A stretch of DNA of 64,000 bases from SB11 sp964584305 (GCA_964584305.1 CAZOZL010000007.1:62001-126000); one strand, 5' to 3'. Counted from the first letter of the stretch, positions 44,758-54,254 are shown. Numbers and translations: made by a program. The notes: generated by a model not told the origin, from the sequence alone.

Positions 44758-45831
44758 TTACTCTAACACCAAAATTTCTACCCGCATATTGCGCTGGCTT
44801 TCTTTGAGAGTGCGGGCGTAGGGAACTCGAAGTTCTTTATTACTCATACCCCTATAACTCATGCGTTGGGGGGTTACTCCAAAATGCACCAAATAGTTAT
44901 ATACGGCAATGGCACGGCGTAGCGATAAATTGTAAAATATGTACTCCTCTACCTCAGTCATAGGTTTACGGTTTTTAGTATAGTTTATATGCCCTCTAAT
45001 TTCTACTACTGTGTTAGTATCGCTTTGCATAAAACGCAAAAGTTTTTGCAGTTCAGGGTGGGCTATCGGGCGAAACTCATCTTTGTTGGGAACAAAGTAA
45101 ATACGTTCATAATCGAACCGTTTTTTTATGATTAGTTTTCTTAGATAACCGTGCTGAATTATCATTCCTTTTTTTATGTTTTTTGGAATTTTAAGAAGGT
45201 AGTTCTTAGCGATATAACCTTCTGCATCAAAATAAACGGTATAAGTACGCTCGGCTATGGCTGGCTGTATGTAGGTTTCAATATTACGATAGATTTTTAT
45301 CTTATTTCTATCCACCTCTTTAGGCTTGGTGATAGCTACTTTTACCGTGCCTTTTATGGTTTGTTTTGTTTCAGCATCGTACAAAGTACCCGATAGTTGC
45401 AAACCACCATCAGGCATTGCGCCACTATAACTATACAGTTCCATCTCTACCCTGCGGTTCAATGCCCTTCCTGTATCTGTGGCATTATCACTTGCGGCTA
45501 CTTTTTCGCCTTCCGAGTATGTTTTTATTAGCACATTTGGAACCCCTTTGCCTATTAGGTATTGTTTTACAGCGTGGGCTCTACTAAAGCCCAGCTTATC
45601 ATTATACGGGTCAATATCTATAAAATCGGTATGACCAGTAAGTTTTATAATAAAACCACCTTGTTGTGCTTTTATAGCTCTAAGAAAAGAGCTAAAGGCT
45701 CTGTTATCAGCAGGGCGTATATCATACTTATTAAAAGCAAAATATACTTTCTTTTTATAAATAGGTTTCTCTTGCCCCACCAGTGGCATAGCCAGCAGTA
45801 GCAAGGCAACTATATGTGCTAATCGTTTCAA
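44758..45831 (-). CDS. OmpA-family protein with two OmpA-like domains
   Basis: This 357-residue protein has a signal peptide (about 1-19) and two OmpA C-terminal-like domains, at ~22-135 (KVYFAFNKYDIRP, GHTDFIDIDPYN, NRRVEM) and ~240-355 (RIYFVPNKDEFRP, GHINYTKN, NMRVEILV), separated by a beta-rich linker (~140-235, GTLYDAETKQTIKG). OmpA-like domains bind peptidoglycan in the periplasm. The second domain has GHIN where the binding Asp of GHTD is expected, so it may have lost that role. It starts 4 bp inside the end of the paralogue upstream (ATG overlapping stop), so the pair is coupled. Confidence 0.85.
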   Translation of the reverse strand: MKRLAHIVALLLLAMPLVGQEKPIYKKKVYFAFNKYDIRPADNRAFSSFLRAIKAQQGGFIIKLTGHTDFIDIDPYNDKLGFSRAHAVKQYLIGKGVPNVLIKTYSEGEKVAASDNATDTGRALNRRVEMELYSYSGAMPDGGLQLSGTLYDAETKQTIKGTVKVAITKPKEVDRNKIKIYRNIETYIQPAIAERTYTVYFDAEGYIAKNYLLKIPKNIKKGMIIQHGYLRKLIIKKRFDYERIYFVPNKDEFRPIAHPELQKLLRFMQSDTNTVVEIRGHINYTKNRKPMTEVEEYIFYNLSLRRAIAVYNYLVHFGVTPQRMSYRGMSNKELRVPYARTLKESQRNMRVEILVLE

Positions 45832-46946
45832 TTACTGTATTCTTCTAAAACCAATACTTCTACCCTGCGGTTTTTTTGCATTTCAATTTCTCTATGAGTA
45901 TTGGGGAATTTCATTTCGGTATTGCTTACCCCTTTGTAGGTAATAATAGCACCATTTATACCATTGCTTACCAAATAGTTATATACAGCCCTTGCACGAT
46001 TGTATGACAACTGAAAATTGCTTTTAATTTTATTAGTATCTTCTTGATTTTGGTAATAAGGGTAGTTTACGTGTCCCACAATCTCAATGGCAGTTATATT
46101 TTTTGATTTCGCCAATCGCAACACTCTTCTTAAATGTGTGCCAGCCGAAGGCAGAAAACGAGCTTGGTTACCATAAAAATGGATTTTATCAAAGCTAACT
46201 CTACGTTTTATTTTTATCTTTTTTAGCCTTTCTTTTACATTAATTGTTTTACTGGTAGTAAAGTTTTTTCCACTAAAATAATAACGAATATTTTTTACCC
46301 TAAAACCTTTTGCAGAATACGAAACTTCATACTTCCCCTTATATATAGTAACACTAAAGGTATTAGTATTTAAAAAATTGAAAATTAGCGTATTATATCC
46401 ATTATTTTCAATTCTAAATAATAGTATATGCCCCACCAGTGGCTTTCCTGTGATAGAGTCAACCATTTGCCCTTTTAAGGTAATTTGTATAGTAGAATCT
46501 ACATATATTGTATTAATGTTAATAGCAGTCTTGTTTTGATATAAAACTACCTCAACCCTTCGGTTTATTAAGCGTAACGAATCATTTTTATTTGAAACCG
46601 CTTTTTGTTCTTCGCCTTTGCTGTACAATTGCATTTTGGTGCTATCTGCACCCCGTTTTATTAGATAATGGGCTACCGCTTGCGCCCGCTTTAATCCCAA
46701 TGTATAGTTGTAGCTGCTGTTGTCTATATTATCCGTATGCCCTGTAATGGTGAGGTAATACGGTTGTTTTTGTGCTTTTATTGCTCTCAATACTAATGAT
46801 AATGCCCTTTTATCCTGATTACGGACTTCCCATTTATTAAACTCGAAATATACTTTCTTTTTATAAGTAGCTTTGCTTTTTTGAGCGTATAACGAAAGAC
46901 TAAGAATTGTAAATAATGATATTAAAAGAAGCTTTTTTATAGGCAT
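45828..46946 (-). CDS. OmpA-family protein with two OmpA-like domains (paralogue)
   Basis: This 372-residue paralogue has the same architecture as its partner: signal peptide, first OmpA-like domain (~25-140; KVYFEFNKWEVRN, GHTDNIDNSSYN, NRRVEVV), a linker with a beta-sandwich-like repeat and a second domain (~255-368; KIHFYGNQARFLP, GHVNYPYYQ, NRRVEVLV). The second domain has GHVN instead of GHTD. The two genes are probably a tandem duplication. It is divergent from ferritin. A role in tethering the outer membrane to the wall is inferred for the first domain only. Confidence 0.85.
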   Translation of the reverse strand: MPIKKLLLISLFTILSLSLYAQKSKATYKKKVYFEFNKWEVRNQDKRALSLVLRAIKAQKQPYYLTITGHTDNIDNSSYNYTLGLKRAQAVAHYLIKRGADSTKMQLYSKGEEQKAVSNKNDSLRLINRRVEVVLYQNKTAININTIYVDSTIQITLKGQMVDSITGKPLVGHILLFRIENNGYNTLIFNFLNTNTFSVTIYKGKYEVSYSAKGFRVKNIRYYFSGKNFTTSKTINVKERLKKIKIKRRVSFDKIHFYGNQARFLPSAGTHLRRVLRLAKSKNITAIEIVGHVNYPYYQNQEDTNKIKSNFQLSYNRARAVYNYLVSNGINGAIITYKGVSNTEMKFPNTHREIEMQKNRRVEVLVLEEYSN

Positions 46947-46998
46947 AATGTTAATATTTAAACGAATAGAGAATTATTTTAGTACCCACTCAAAAGTG

Positions 46999-47007
46999 TA
47001 ACTTTGC
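46999..47007 (+). promoter_or_regulatory. Probable -7 promoter box (TAACTTTGC)
   Basis: TAnnTTTG match 27 bp upstream of the ferritin ATG. Confidence 0.6.
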
Positions 47008-47033
47008 GGCAAACTTATATAAATTAGAAAGCT

Positions 47034-47552
47034 ATGTTAAGTAACAAAATTGAGAAAGCATTAAATGATCAGGTGGCTCGTGAGGGGCAGTCATCATACC
47101 AATACCTTGCAATGGCATCGTGGATGGAGGTTAATGGCTATATAGGTACCGCTAGGTTTTTGTATGCCCAAGTTGAAGAAGAAAATATGCACATGATGAA
47201 GTTGTTTCATTATATAAACGAAGCTGGCGGAAAAGGGCTTGCACCCGCTGTTAAACAAGCGAACAGAGATTTTAAAAACTATGCGAAATTGTTTGAAGAT
47301 ATTTTAGCCTACGAGCGAAAAATATCTACTTCAATACACGATATTGTTGATTTGTGCCTGAAAGAGAAAGACTATACCACCTTTAACTTTTTGCAATGGT
47401 ACGTATCAGAACAGTTGGAAGAAGAAAACTTGTTTAAAGAAATTAACGACAAAATTAAAATGCTGGGCGAGAGTAAAGACAGTTTATATTTGCTTGATAA
47501 AGACCTTGAAAGTATGCCTAATCAAGCTAAAACAGCTAATAAAAGAGTCTAA
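47034..47552 (+). CDS. ftnA: Bacterial non-haem ferritin
   Basis: This 172-residue protein matches FtnA in length and in the ferroxidase ligands: Glu17 (REGQSSYQY), Glu50 and His53 (EEENMHMMK), with the fourth-helix EQLEEENLF. It oxidises and stores iron as a 24-mer in the cytoplasm. It is divergent from the OmpA pair and has its own promoter box; a repeat element follows it, so it is probably monocistronic. Confidence 0.95.
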   Translation: MLSNKIEKALNDQVAREGQSSYQYLAMASWMEVNGYIGTARFLYAQVEEENMHMMKLFHYINEAGGKGLAPAVKQANRDFKNYAKLFEDILAYERKISTSIHDIVDLCLKEKDYTTFNFLQWYVSEQLEEENLFKEINDKIKMLGESKDSLYLLDKDLESMPNQAKTANKRV

Positions 47553-47633
47553 ATCTTCACCATACGTTTTATAAAAACGGGTCGCTTTTTGTGGTTGTAG
47601 CTATTATCTTGGGTTTATTTCTTTCTTGTTATT

Positions 47634-47740
47634 AACCTCTACCAATGTATTGCAGTTTTTACCTGTACCACAATTTGGCTTCCCCTTAAAGAGAAGAGGC
47701 TTATTGGTAGTGCTAATAAGTTGGTTTGGAAGGGGTAAAC
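47634..47740 (+). repeat. Part-A copy of composite repeat
   Basis: AACCTCTACCAATGTATT, CAGTTTTTACCTGTACCACAA, GGCTTCCCCTTAAAGAGAAG and GTGCTAATAAGTTGGTTTGGAAGGGG. It fills most of the 303-bp gap before the TPR lipoprotein gene; nothing else is seen there. Confidence 0.85.
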
Positions 47741-47855
47741 AATAATCCTTAGTGCTAAATCAAAAACTTATATCGAACTTGGGTTTAAATAAAAACAGCA
47801 GAAAGAGTTTTTAACCCTTAAATTGATGTGTAATTTGTATTATTGCCATATACTT

Positions 47856-48368
47856 ATGAGAGTTTTTAAAATTTTAACCCTTTTTATGCTAATAACTGGC
47901 TTGGCAAGCTGTAATACCGAGCAAAAGAAACTTCAAAAAATAATTGAAGTAACAGAAGCCAGTGTTGATAAAGAAAATATAGAATCGGCGAGTGCCTTAG
48001 CCAAGCTATACGAAGAGTTTGCTACTAAATTTAAGCAGGATGAAAAAGCACCTATTTACTTAATTAAAGCCGCTGAATTATACCAAACTACGGGCAACTA
48101 CCACAAAAGTATTGAGTTGTTTGATTATGTTACCGAACGCTATCCTGATAATGAAAAAGCAGCTGACGCATTGTTTTATAAAGGCTTTGTTTATGAAAAC
48201 CAGCTAAACGATATAAAACGTGCAAAGGCTACTTATGATGAGTTTTTGAAATTATACCCCAACCATGATATGGCAGAATCTGTTAGGCAAAACCTGCCCA
48301 CCATAGGCAAAGACTCGATGCCTGATTGGGTATATGAACTGGATAAAAAAGACGGCGAAGCAAACTAA
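47856..48368 (+). CDS. TPR lipoprotein
   Basis: This 170-residue protein has a lipoprotein signal (hydrophobic ~4-14, lipobox GLASC). Tetratricopeptide-like helices span ~35-160 (for example YLIKAAELYQTTGNYHKSIELFDYVTERYPDN, in repeats). It resembles BamD- or CpoB-like small TPR lipoproteins, but length and order do not prove either. Start at 47856 is preferred to ATG 47823, since only 47856 begins with a signal peptide. It runs convergently towards the LytTR regulator. Confidence 0.75.
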   Translation: MRVFKILTLFMLITGLASCNTEQKKLQKIIEVTEASVDKENIESASALAKLYEEFATKFKQDEKAPIYLIKAAELYQTTGNYHKSIELFDYVTERYPDNEKAADALFYKGFVYENQLNDIKRAKATYDEFLKLYPNHDMAESVRQNLPTIGKDSMPDWVYELDKKDGEAN

Positions 48369-48370
48369 AA

Positions 48371-49096
48371 CTACTGCCTTTTAATCCATTTATCTTTTAT
48401 TACCTTATCAAAAAAATCTTGGCGATAGCGTTCCCCAATAGGTACTGGTTTTGCGCCTATATGTATGGTATCACTGCTTACTTGCTTAATATGGTTTCTA
48501 TTAATAATATACGATTTGTTAATCCTTATAAAAATATCTTGGGGTAGTTGCCCCTCAATAGTTTTAAGGTTCATGGCAGTAATGGTTTTCTTCCCATTTG
48601 CATGGATGATAGAGTAGTCTTTTAAACCTTCAATGGTTTCAATATCTTTTAAATACAGTTTTATGTATTTTCTATCAGCACGTACAAAAACATGGTCATC
48701 ATCAGTTATTTTAAAATTATTGGCAGCATCTACTCCATCCATTGCATTTTTAATGGCTTGGGCTTTCGTAATGGCTTTAAAAAATCGCTCAAAACGTATG
48801 GGTTTCACCAAATAGTCCACTACATCCAACTCAAAACCTTCAAGTGCGTATTGCGGGTAGGCGGTGGTAAAAATTACCATTGGCGAGTGGGGGAGGTTCC
48901 GCAAAAAATCAATACCACTCATACGTGGCATTTCAATATCCAAAAATATTAAATCTACATCGTTCTGTTGCAAAAATGCCCCAGCGTCAACAGGGTTACT
49001 AAATTCTTTTAATAACTCTATAGTGGGTATTTCATCCACCAGCATTTTCACTCCTTTTCTTGCCAGTGGTTCATCATCAATTACTATGCACTTCAT
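48371..49096 (-). CDS. LytTR-type response regulator
   Basis: This 241-residue regulator has a receiver domain (~1-115; acidic pocket Asp7-Asp8, phospho-acceptor Asp53 in FLDIEMP, Lys near LVKP) and a LytTR DNA-binding domain (~135-235; HANGKKTITAMNLKTIEGQLP). It works with the LytS-type kinase whose gene overlaps its start by 4 bp (ATGA). Its targets are not visible in the window. Confidence 0.95.
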   Translation of the reverse strand: MKCIVIDDEPLARKGVKMLVDEIPTIELLKEFSNPVDAGAFLQQNDVDLIFLDIEMPRMSGIDFLRNLPHSPMVIFTTAYPQYALEGFELDVVDYLVKPIRFERFFKAITKAQAIKNAMDGVDAANNFKITDDDHVFVRADRKYIKLYLKDIETIEGLKDYSIIHANGKKTITAMNLKTIEGQLPQDIFIRINKSYIINRNHIKQVSSDTIHIGAKPVPIGERYRQDFFDKVIKDKWIKRQ

Positions 49097-50172
49097 TTTA
49101 GCTGTAACTCTAATTTAGCGGTAAAAACATCTTCATTATCAACAATAATTAGTGTGTGTTTATCAGGGTATGCCAACTCAAGTCGGCGTTTCAGATTTTC
49201 TAGCCCAATACCTGCCCTTTTTTTGGTAGCAACACTCTTACTCACTGGTTTATTGTTGATAACCGTAAGATGCAATTTGTTTTTATTATGTGTGCTGAGG
49301 GTAATAAAAACATATCCCTCCTTATCCAATTTACTTAGCCCGTGTTTAAAAGCATTTTCTATTAAAGGTATAAACAGCAAGGGTTCTACACGTATTCCAT
49401 TAGTATTCCCTTCACTAATAAATTCTATATTGGCGGCTTCTTTTCTTGCCTTCTCAATATTTATAAAACTTCGTATATAGTTTATTTCATTATCCAATAT
49501 CACCTTTTCTTTGTTACATTCATCCAATTGATAACGCATCAAATCAGAAAGGTCTAAAATCATATTAGGGACTTTGTTTGGCGTTGTTTTACTGCTTACA
49601 TATAAATTGTTGAACGCATTGAACAAAAAATGCGGGTTTATCTGATTTTTTAAATTAGAAAGCTCTGCTTTTAAATTTTCGTTTTTTAGTTCGTGTATTC
49701 TATGTTCATCAGTAAGCCACATTTTAAACATACTAAAAGCCCAGCCAATACCACAAAACATCATAAACGTGATACCGTTAATTATCATGTTTCTCACCAA
49801 ATTAAAATCGGGGTTAAAAATTTTTTGTATCCCTCCCCATTCTTCTGTATAGATAAGTTGTTGTAGTACGTACCCTGTAACAAAAGTGGCGTAAGTGAGC
49901 AGTAAATATGCCCATATTTTGTTTTTGTATAATAAACGTGGCATTAGCACTAAAAAATTAAAATATACGGCTGCTACATAAGTTAAAGCGTAGGCAATAA
50001 GCTGAATTAACTCCATTACCCCTCCTTTCATAATATTTTTAATATCAAAGGCAAACCAAAACAAAAAAATTACACCTATATAAATGCTATGCCGTAGTAT
50101 TTTATACTTTGGCAGTAGCAAATATTTCATTGCGGGATTATTATACAGTTCTACACCTGAAAATTTTACCAT
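49093..50172 (-). CDS. LytS-type sensor histidine kinase
   Basis: This 359-residue kinase has four transmembrane helices (about 28-45, 58-80, 87-107 and 127-150), the His_kinase motif NPHFLFN with His181, and an ATPase domain with NAFKHG and GIGLENLKRRL. It forms a two-component pair with the LytTR regulator. Several ATGs are possible (50172 and 50130, the latter giving MKYLLLPKYKILRH); I keep 50172 with moderate certainty. The first helices may sense a membrane signal; the ligand is unknown. Confidence 0.9.
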   Translation of the reverse strand: MVKFSGVELYNNPAMKYLLLPKYKILRHSIYIGVIFLFWFAFDIKNIMKGGVMELIQLIAYALTYVAAVYFNFLVLMPRLLYKNKIWAYLLLTYATFVTGYVLQQLIYTEEWGGIQKIFNPDFNLVRNMIINGITFMMFCGIGWAFSMFKMWLTDEHRIHELKNENLKAELSNLKNQINPHFLFNAFNNLYVSSKTTPNKVPNMILDLSDLMRYQLDECNKEKVILDNEINYIRSFINIEKARKEAANIEFISEGNTNGIRVEPLLFIPLIENAFKHGLSKLDKEGYVFITLSTHNKNKLHLTVINNKPVSKSVATKKRAGIGLENLKRRLELAYPDKHTLIIVDNEDVFTAKLELQLK

Positions 50173-50332
50173 ATAGAGATATTCAAAAAAAAAAAATAAT
50201 GTAGCCTTTAATCTTTAGATTTATTATAAAATATTCGTAATAAAGTATAAGCATTTACTAAGTTGGTATAATTTTAATTACAGCCCACCTATAAAAGCGT
50301 TTTAAGTTTTAAACCAACTTATTTTTAATGTT

Positions 50333-51508
50333 ATGAAAACTTTTTTTACATTTTTATTTTTTCTTATCTCAATAGCTTCCATCTCGCAGGTTACACAAAA
50401 AGCGAGTATAAACGGTGTTCGTGATGCTGCTGTATGTTTTGCAATAGGAGATAAAATATATATGGGTGGAGGTGCAGGCAAAATGGACTTTCACGAATAC
50501 AATCCCACTAATGATAGCTGGACACAGAAGGCAGACATACCTGGTGTTACCCAATCAAGAGCTTTTGCAGTAGGAGTAACCATTAACGGGAAGGGCTATG
50601 TAGGCTTAGGCGGAGATAATAATAATACAGTTTTGAAAAAAGACTGGTGGGAGTATAATCCTGCAACTGATAAATGGACACAAAAAGCTGATTTTATAGG
50701 TGCTGCTCGCGATGGAAGCGCATATTTTGTGGTAAACAACAAGGCTTACATTGTGGGGGGAACAAACAACATGGTTCTTTTTAATGATTTGTATGAGTAT
50801 GACCCCGCTACTGATACTTGGACACAACCTAATACCACCTACCCCGCAGGTGCTATTGTTTTTGGAACAGGCTTTTCTATTGGCAATTTTGGGTATGTTA
50901 CCTGTGGCTCAGGACTAAGCGAACTCACCGCTACTTATCAACTTGACCCACAAAACTACACTTGGAGAAGAATGGCTGATTTTACGGGTACACCCCGCCA
51001 AACTGCCGTTGGGTTTGCTATTGGCAGTTTAGGTTTTGTAGGTAGCGGGCAAAAAGGATACTCACAGGTTTTTAAAGACTTTTTCAGTTTTGATCCTATA
51101 GCAGATATATGGAAACCAGTAGGTGATATTAGTGATAAAGGTAGATCGTGGGCTTGTGCAGCAACAGTAAACGGCAAAGCCTATATAGGCACAGGCTGGG
51201 ATTTTGGAGCTTCTTTTTTTAATGATTGGTGGGAGTTTATACCACAAACCACTGTGGGTGTTAATGAAATAGCCTCTGCAAAACCCATTATTTATACTAA
51301 TATTATAAATAGTACTTTAGAAATAGATTTTAGTAGTGATGAGACAAGAGTGCTAAATATTATAAGTATTGAGGGTAAAACACTTAGCACACAAACTTTT
51401 AATACTGCCAATGTTTCAATAAGTACTGCTACACTAAGTGCGGGTATTTATATTTTAGAAACTAAAAGTAGTACCATAAGCAGTAAGCAAAAATTTATTG
51501 TTCGCTAA
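50333..51508 (+). CDS. Secreted kelch-repeat beta-propeller with T9SS sorting domain
   Basis: This 391-residue protein has a signal peptide (about 1-19, SQVTQ) and six kelch-like repeats across ~25-300 (for example YNPTNDSWTQKADIPG, YNPATDKWTQKADF, YDPATDTWTQ). A T9SS type A sorting domain of ~75 residues ends in KQKFIVR. It is probably displayed at the cell surface and may bind other proteins or sugars. A terminator follows. Confidence 0.85.
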   Translation: MKTFFTFLFFLISIASISQVTQKASINGVRDAAVCFAIGDKIYMGGGAGKMDFHEYNPTNDSWTQKADIPGVTQSRAFAVGVTINGKGYVGLGGDNNNTVLKKDWWEYNPATDKWTQKADFIGAARDGSAYFVVNNKAYIVGGTNNMVLFNDLYEYDPATDTWTQPNTTYPAGAIVFGTGFSIGNFGYVTCGSGLSELTATYQLDPQNYTWRRMADFTGTPRQTAVGFAIGSLGFVGSGQKGYSQVFKDFFSFDPIADIWKPVGDISDKGRSWACAATVNGKAYIGTGWDFGASFFNDWWEFIPQTTVGVNEIASAKPIIYTNIINSTLEIDFSSDETRVLNIISIEGKTLSTQTFNTANVSISTATLSAGIYILETKSSTISSKQKFIVR

Positions 51509-51530
51509 AAAAATATTTCACTCATTTTAA

Positions 51531-51566
51531 AGCCTTTGATTAACCATTAATCAAAGGCTTTTTTTA
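51531..51566 (+). terminator. Rho-independent terminator
   Basis: AGCCTTTGATTAA / TTAATCAAAGGCT (13 bp) with CCA loop and a T tract, after the kelch gene. The tail overlaps the folP stop codon on the other strand, so it may slow both transcripts. Confidence 0.9.
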
Positions 51567-52421
51567 TGCCCCTACATAGGCATTTACCAACTGTATTGCT
51601 TCTTTTGCTTGTTTCACATCGTGTACTCGTAATAGCTGCGCTCCGTTAATTAGTGCCAATGTATTAAGCACAGTAGTCCCATTTAGTGCATCAGCGGCTT
51701 TTATTTCTAATACTTTATTTATTAAACTTTTGCGTGATACACCTGTCAGTATAGGTACACCAATAATTTTAAACACTTCTAAATGTTTTAAAAGGGTATA
51801 ATTATGTGCTACGGTTTTGCCAAAACCAAATCCTACATCTATTACAATATCGTTTATACCTTGTTTTTTCAATGCTACTACTTTGTTGCTCAAATATTGT
51901 AATACATCTTTCACTACATCATTATACACGGGGTTTTGTTGCATGGTTTGTGGGCTACCTTGCTTGTGCATTATTATATACGGTATATTGGCTGTGGCTA
52001 TATAGGGTATCATTGCGGGGTCATCATCGCCCGCTGAAACATCATTTACTATTGCTGCACCGTTTTCTACACATTCTTTAGCTACTTTAGCCCTAAAAGT
52101 ATCTATGGATAAAATAGCTTCAGGAAAATGACTACTTATTTGCTCAATAATGGGTAGGGTTCTTTTTAGCTCATCATCCATACTCACTATTTTTGCATTG
52201 GGTTGGGTAGAGTATCCTCCAATATCCAAAATATCTGCCCTTTCATTTAGCATAGTTTCTGCTTGTTGCAACGCATTATCCACAGTATTATACTTGCCTC
52301 CATCAAAGAAAGAATTGGGTGTGGTATTCAGTATCCCCATTACCTTAGGGCTATCCAATAGCATCAGTTTTCCCTTGCAATTAAGCGAGTATGTGGGTTT
52401 TATGTTTTTGAGAGTATCCAA
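51564..52421 (-). CDS. folP: Dihydropteroate synthase
   Basis: This 285-residue TIM-barrel protein has the family motifs VMGILNTTPNSFFDGG (about 29-44), DIGGYSTQPNAK and DVGFGFGKT (about 195-203). It joins pABA to hydroxymethyl-dihydropterin pyrophosphate in folate synthesis. A start at TTG 52421 is needed to include the conserved NCKGKL strand; the next ATG (52364) would cut it off. It is divergent from the DUF1599 gene, as in many Bacteroidota. Confidence 0.93.
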   Translation of the reverse strand: MDTLKNIKPTYSLNCKGKLMLLDSPKVMGILNTTPNSFFDGGKYNTVDNALQQAETMLNERADILDIGGYSTQPNAKIVSMDDELKRTLPIIEQISSHFPEAILSIDTFRAKVAKECVENGAAIVNDVSAGDDDPAMIPYIATANIPYIIMHKQGSPQTMQQNPVYNDVVKDVLQYLSNKVVALKKQGINDIVIDVGFGFGKTVAHNYTLLKHLEVFKIIGVPILTGVSRKSLINKVLEIKAADALNGTTVLNTLALINGAQLLRVHDVKQAKEAIQLVNAYVGA

Positions 52422-52434
52422 ATATTAATTTATT

Positions 52435-52467
52435 TTGAAGTGAGACAAAAATATTTATACAACTTTG
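52435..52467 (+). promoter_or_regulatory. Promoter for DUF1599 gene
   Basis: TTG (52435-52437) then, after 22 bp, CAACTTTG (52460-52467), close to TAnnTTTG with one mismatch. The TTG at 52465 lies inside it. Confidence 0.5.
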
Positions 52468-52500
52468 CAAAGTAACAGCAACGTACAAAACATTACCAGT

Positions 52501-53049
52501 TTGACACCAACTTCCACTCAATACGATGAAATAATAAGCCAGTGCAAAGATATTTTCTTGAAAAAGAATAAAGACTATGGCACTGCATGGCGCATACTTA
52601 GACAAACTTCTATTACCGACCAAATATACATTAAAGCAAAGCGCATTAAGAGTATTGAGGAAAAAGGAACACAGAAAATTGACGAAAATATCACAGGAGA
52701 TTATATAGGGTTGGTTAATTATAGCATTATTGCACTAATGCAAATGGAACTCACTACTGATGAGGAAACGGATATTGCCATTGATAAATTAACTGCTTTA
52801 TTTGATGATTTTGCAAAAAGGGCAAAGAATTTGATGGAGGATAAGAATCATGATTATGGTGAGGCGTGGCGTGATATGCGTATAAGCACCTATACCGACT
52901 TAATTTTGATGAAATTATTGAGGATTAAACAAATTGAGGATAATATGGGACAAACCCTTATATCAGAAGGAGTAGATGCAAACTTTTTCGATATACTGAA
53001 CTATTCTATATTTGCCTTAATTCGAATTGAGGAAAACAACACATCATGA
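52501..53049 (+). CDS. DUF1599 protein (tandem duplication)
   Basis: This 182-residue protein holds two copies of an ~80-residue unit: KNKDYGTAWRILRQTSITD...KRIKSIE and KNHDYGEAWRDMRISTYTD...LRIKQIE. DUF1599 is typical of Bacteroidota and is thought to relate to nucleotide pyrophosphohydrolases; function is unproven. Start could be TTG 52465 (MQSNSN) or TTG 52501; the former lies inside a promoter box, so 52501 is chosen. It overlaps the next gene by 4 bp. Confidence 0.8.
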   Translation: MTPTSTQYDEIISQCKDIFLKKNKDYGTAWRILRQTSITDQIYIKAKRIKSIEEKGTQKIDENITGDYIGLVNYSIIALMQMELTTDEETDIAIDKLTALFDDFAKRAKNLMEDKNHDYGEAWRDMRISTYTDLILMKLLRIKQIEDNMGQTLISEGVDANFFDILNYSIFALIRIEENNTS

Positions 53050-54254
53050 AAGCCCTAACCACTACAAGTAGAGTTTTAGTAGGACTACTATTTATTTTTT
53101 CTGGTTTTATAAAAGCCAATGACCCTATGGGGTTTTCATATAAGTTAGAAGAGTATTATCATGTTTTTGGTTTAGATTTTTTGGTAAGCACAGCACTGTA
53201 CCAAGCCATGTTTATTTGTGTGCTTGAGGTTGTATTGGGCTTTGCCGTACTAATGGGTACACGCATGAAAGCAACGGCAAGCCTAATGCTGGCTATGATA
53301 ATCTTTTTTACCCTACTCACAGGTTTTACAGCCGTGGGCAATTGGTTTTTTGAAAACCCAGAAGCAGGCACTACCAAATGGTTTGCCAACCTATTAAATT
53401 TTGAACCAAAAGGTATTTACTATATGACAGATTGTGGTTGCTTTGGCGATTTTATAAAGCTAACGCCTTGGCAATCCTTTAGTAAAGACCTGATTTTACT
53501 CGTTCTTATTGCAATAATATTTGTTAGACGTAAGCATATACGTTCTATTTTTTCACGCAATATGCAAACCAATATTATAGTATCGTTTTCAGTATTTTTT
53601 ACTGTATTTACGGTGTACTGCTATATGTATTTACCTGTACTTAATTTTTTGTATTGGGAAGATGGAAATGATGTAGCAATATTAATAAAATGCCCCCCTG
53701 ATGCGCCTAAAGATAGTGTGCAAATGGTGTATATCTATAAAGTGAATGGTGTAGATACTGAAATATCTTACGATACTATTATGAAATATGGGTCTCCTGA
53801 AGGGGGGGAATATGTGGACAGAAAAGATAAGATAATTAAAAAAGGATGCCGCCCAAAAATTAATGGCTTCACTATGTTTAATGCTGATAATGTGGACTAT
53901 AAAGATAGTATGTTGCAAAACAACGATTTTCAACTACTGGTAGTCTCTTATAACTTAGATAAAGCTCGTAAAAGAGGTTTGGAAAAGGTAGCTATACTGG
54001 CGAAGGAGTTTATAGAAAACGATGGCAAAAAAGTATGGGGATTATCAGCATCAATGCTTGATGATGCTGAAAAAATAAGGCACGAGTATGGACTAATATT
54101 CGATTTTTATAATACCGACCCAAAAATGCTAAAATCAATGTTGCGCAGCAATGCAGGGCTTATTTTAATGAAAGGGTCAGTAGTTATAGATTCGTGGCCT
54201 GCACGAAGCATACCTAAGCCTGAAAAAATTAGAAAAATAATGAGCAAAAACTAA
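53046..54254 (+). CDS. BT_3928 family protein (DoxX-like membrane domain with thioredoxin-like C-terminus)
   Basis: This 402-residue protein has four or five helices of a DoxX-like domain (~5-155; CGCFGDFIKLTPWQSFSKD is typical) and a second part (~185-395) with a thioredoxin-like fold but no CxxC active site visible. Proteins of this type follow DUF1599 in many Bacteroidota. Function is unknown; an electron or redox role at the inner membrane is possible. It overlaps DUF1599 by 4 bp. Confidence 0.85.
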   Translation: MKALTTTSRVLVGLLFIFSGFIKANDPMGFSYKLEEYYHVFGLDFLVSTALYQAMFICVLEVVLGFAVLMGTRMKATASLMLAMIIFFTLLTGFTAVGNWFFENPEAGTTKWFANLLNFEPKGIYYMTDCGCFGDFIKLTPWQSFSKDLILLVLIAIIFVRRKHIRSIFSRNMQTNIIVSFSVFFTVFTVYCYMYLPVLNFLYWEDGNDVAILIKCPPDAPKDSVQMVYIYKVNGVDTEISYDTIMKYGSPEGGEYVDRKDKIIKKGCRPKINGFTMFNADNVDYKDSMLQNNDFQLLVVSYNLDKARKRGLEKVAILAKEFIENDGKKVWGLSASMLDDAEKIRHEYGLIFDFYNTDPKMLKSMLRSNAGLILMKGSVVIDSWPARSIPKPEKIRKIMSKN

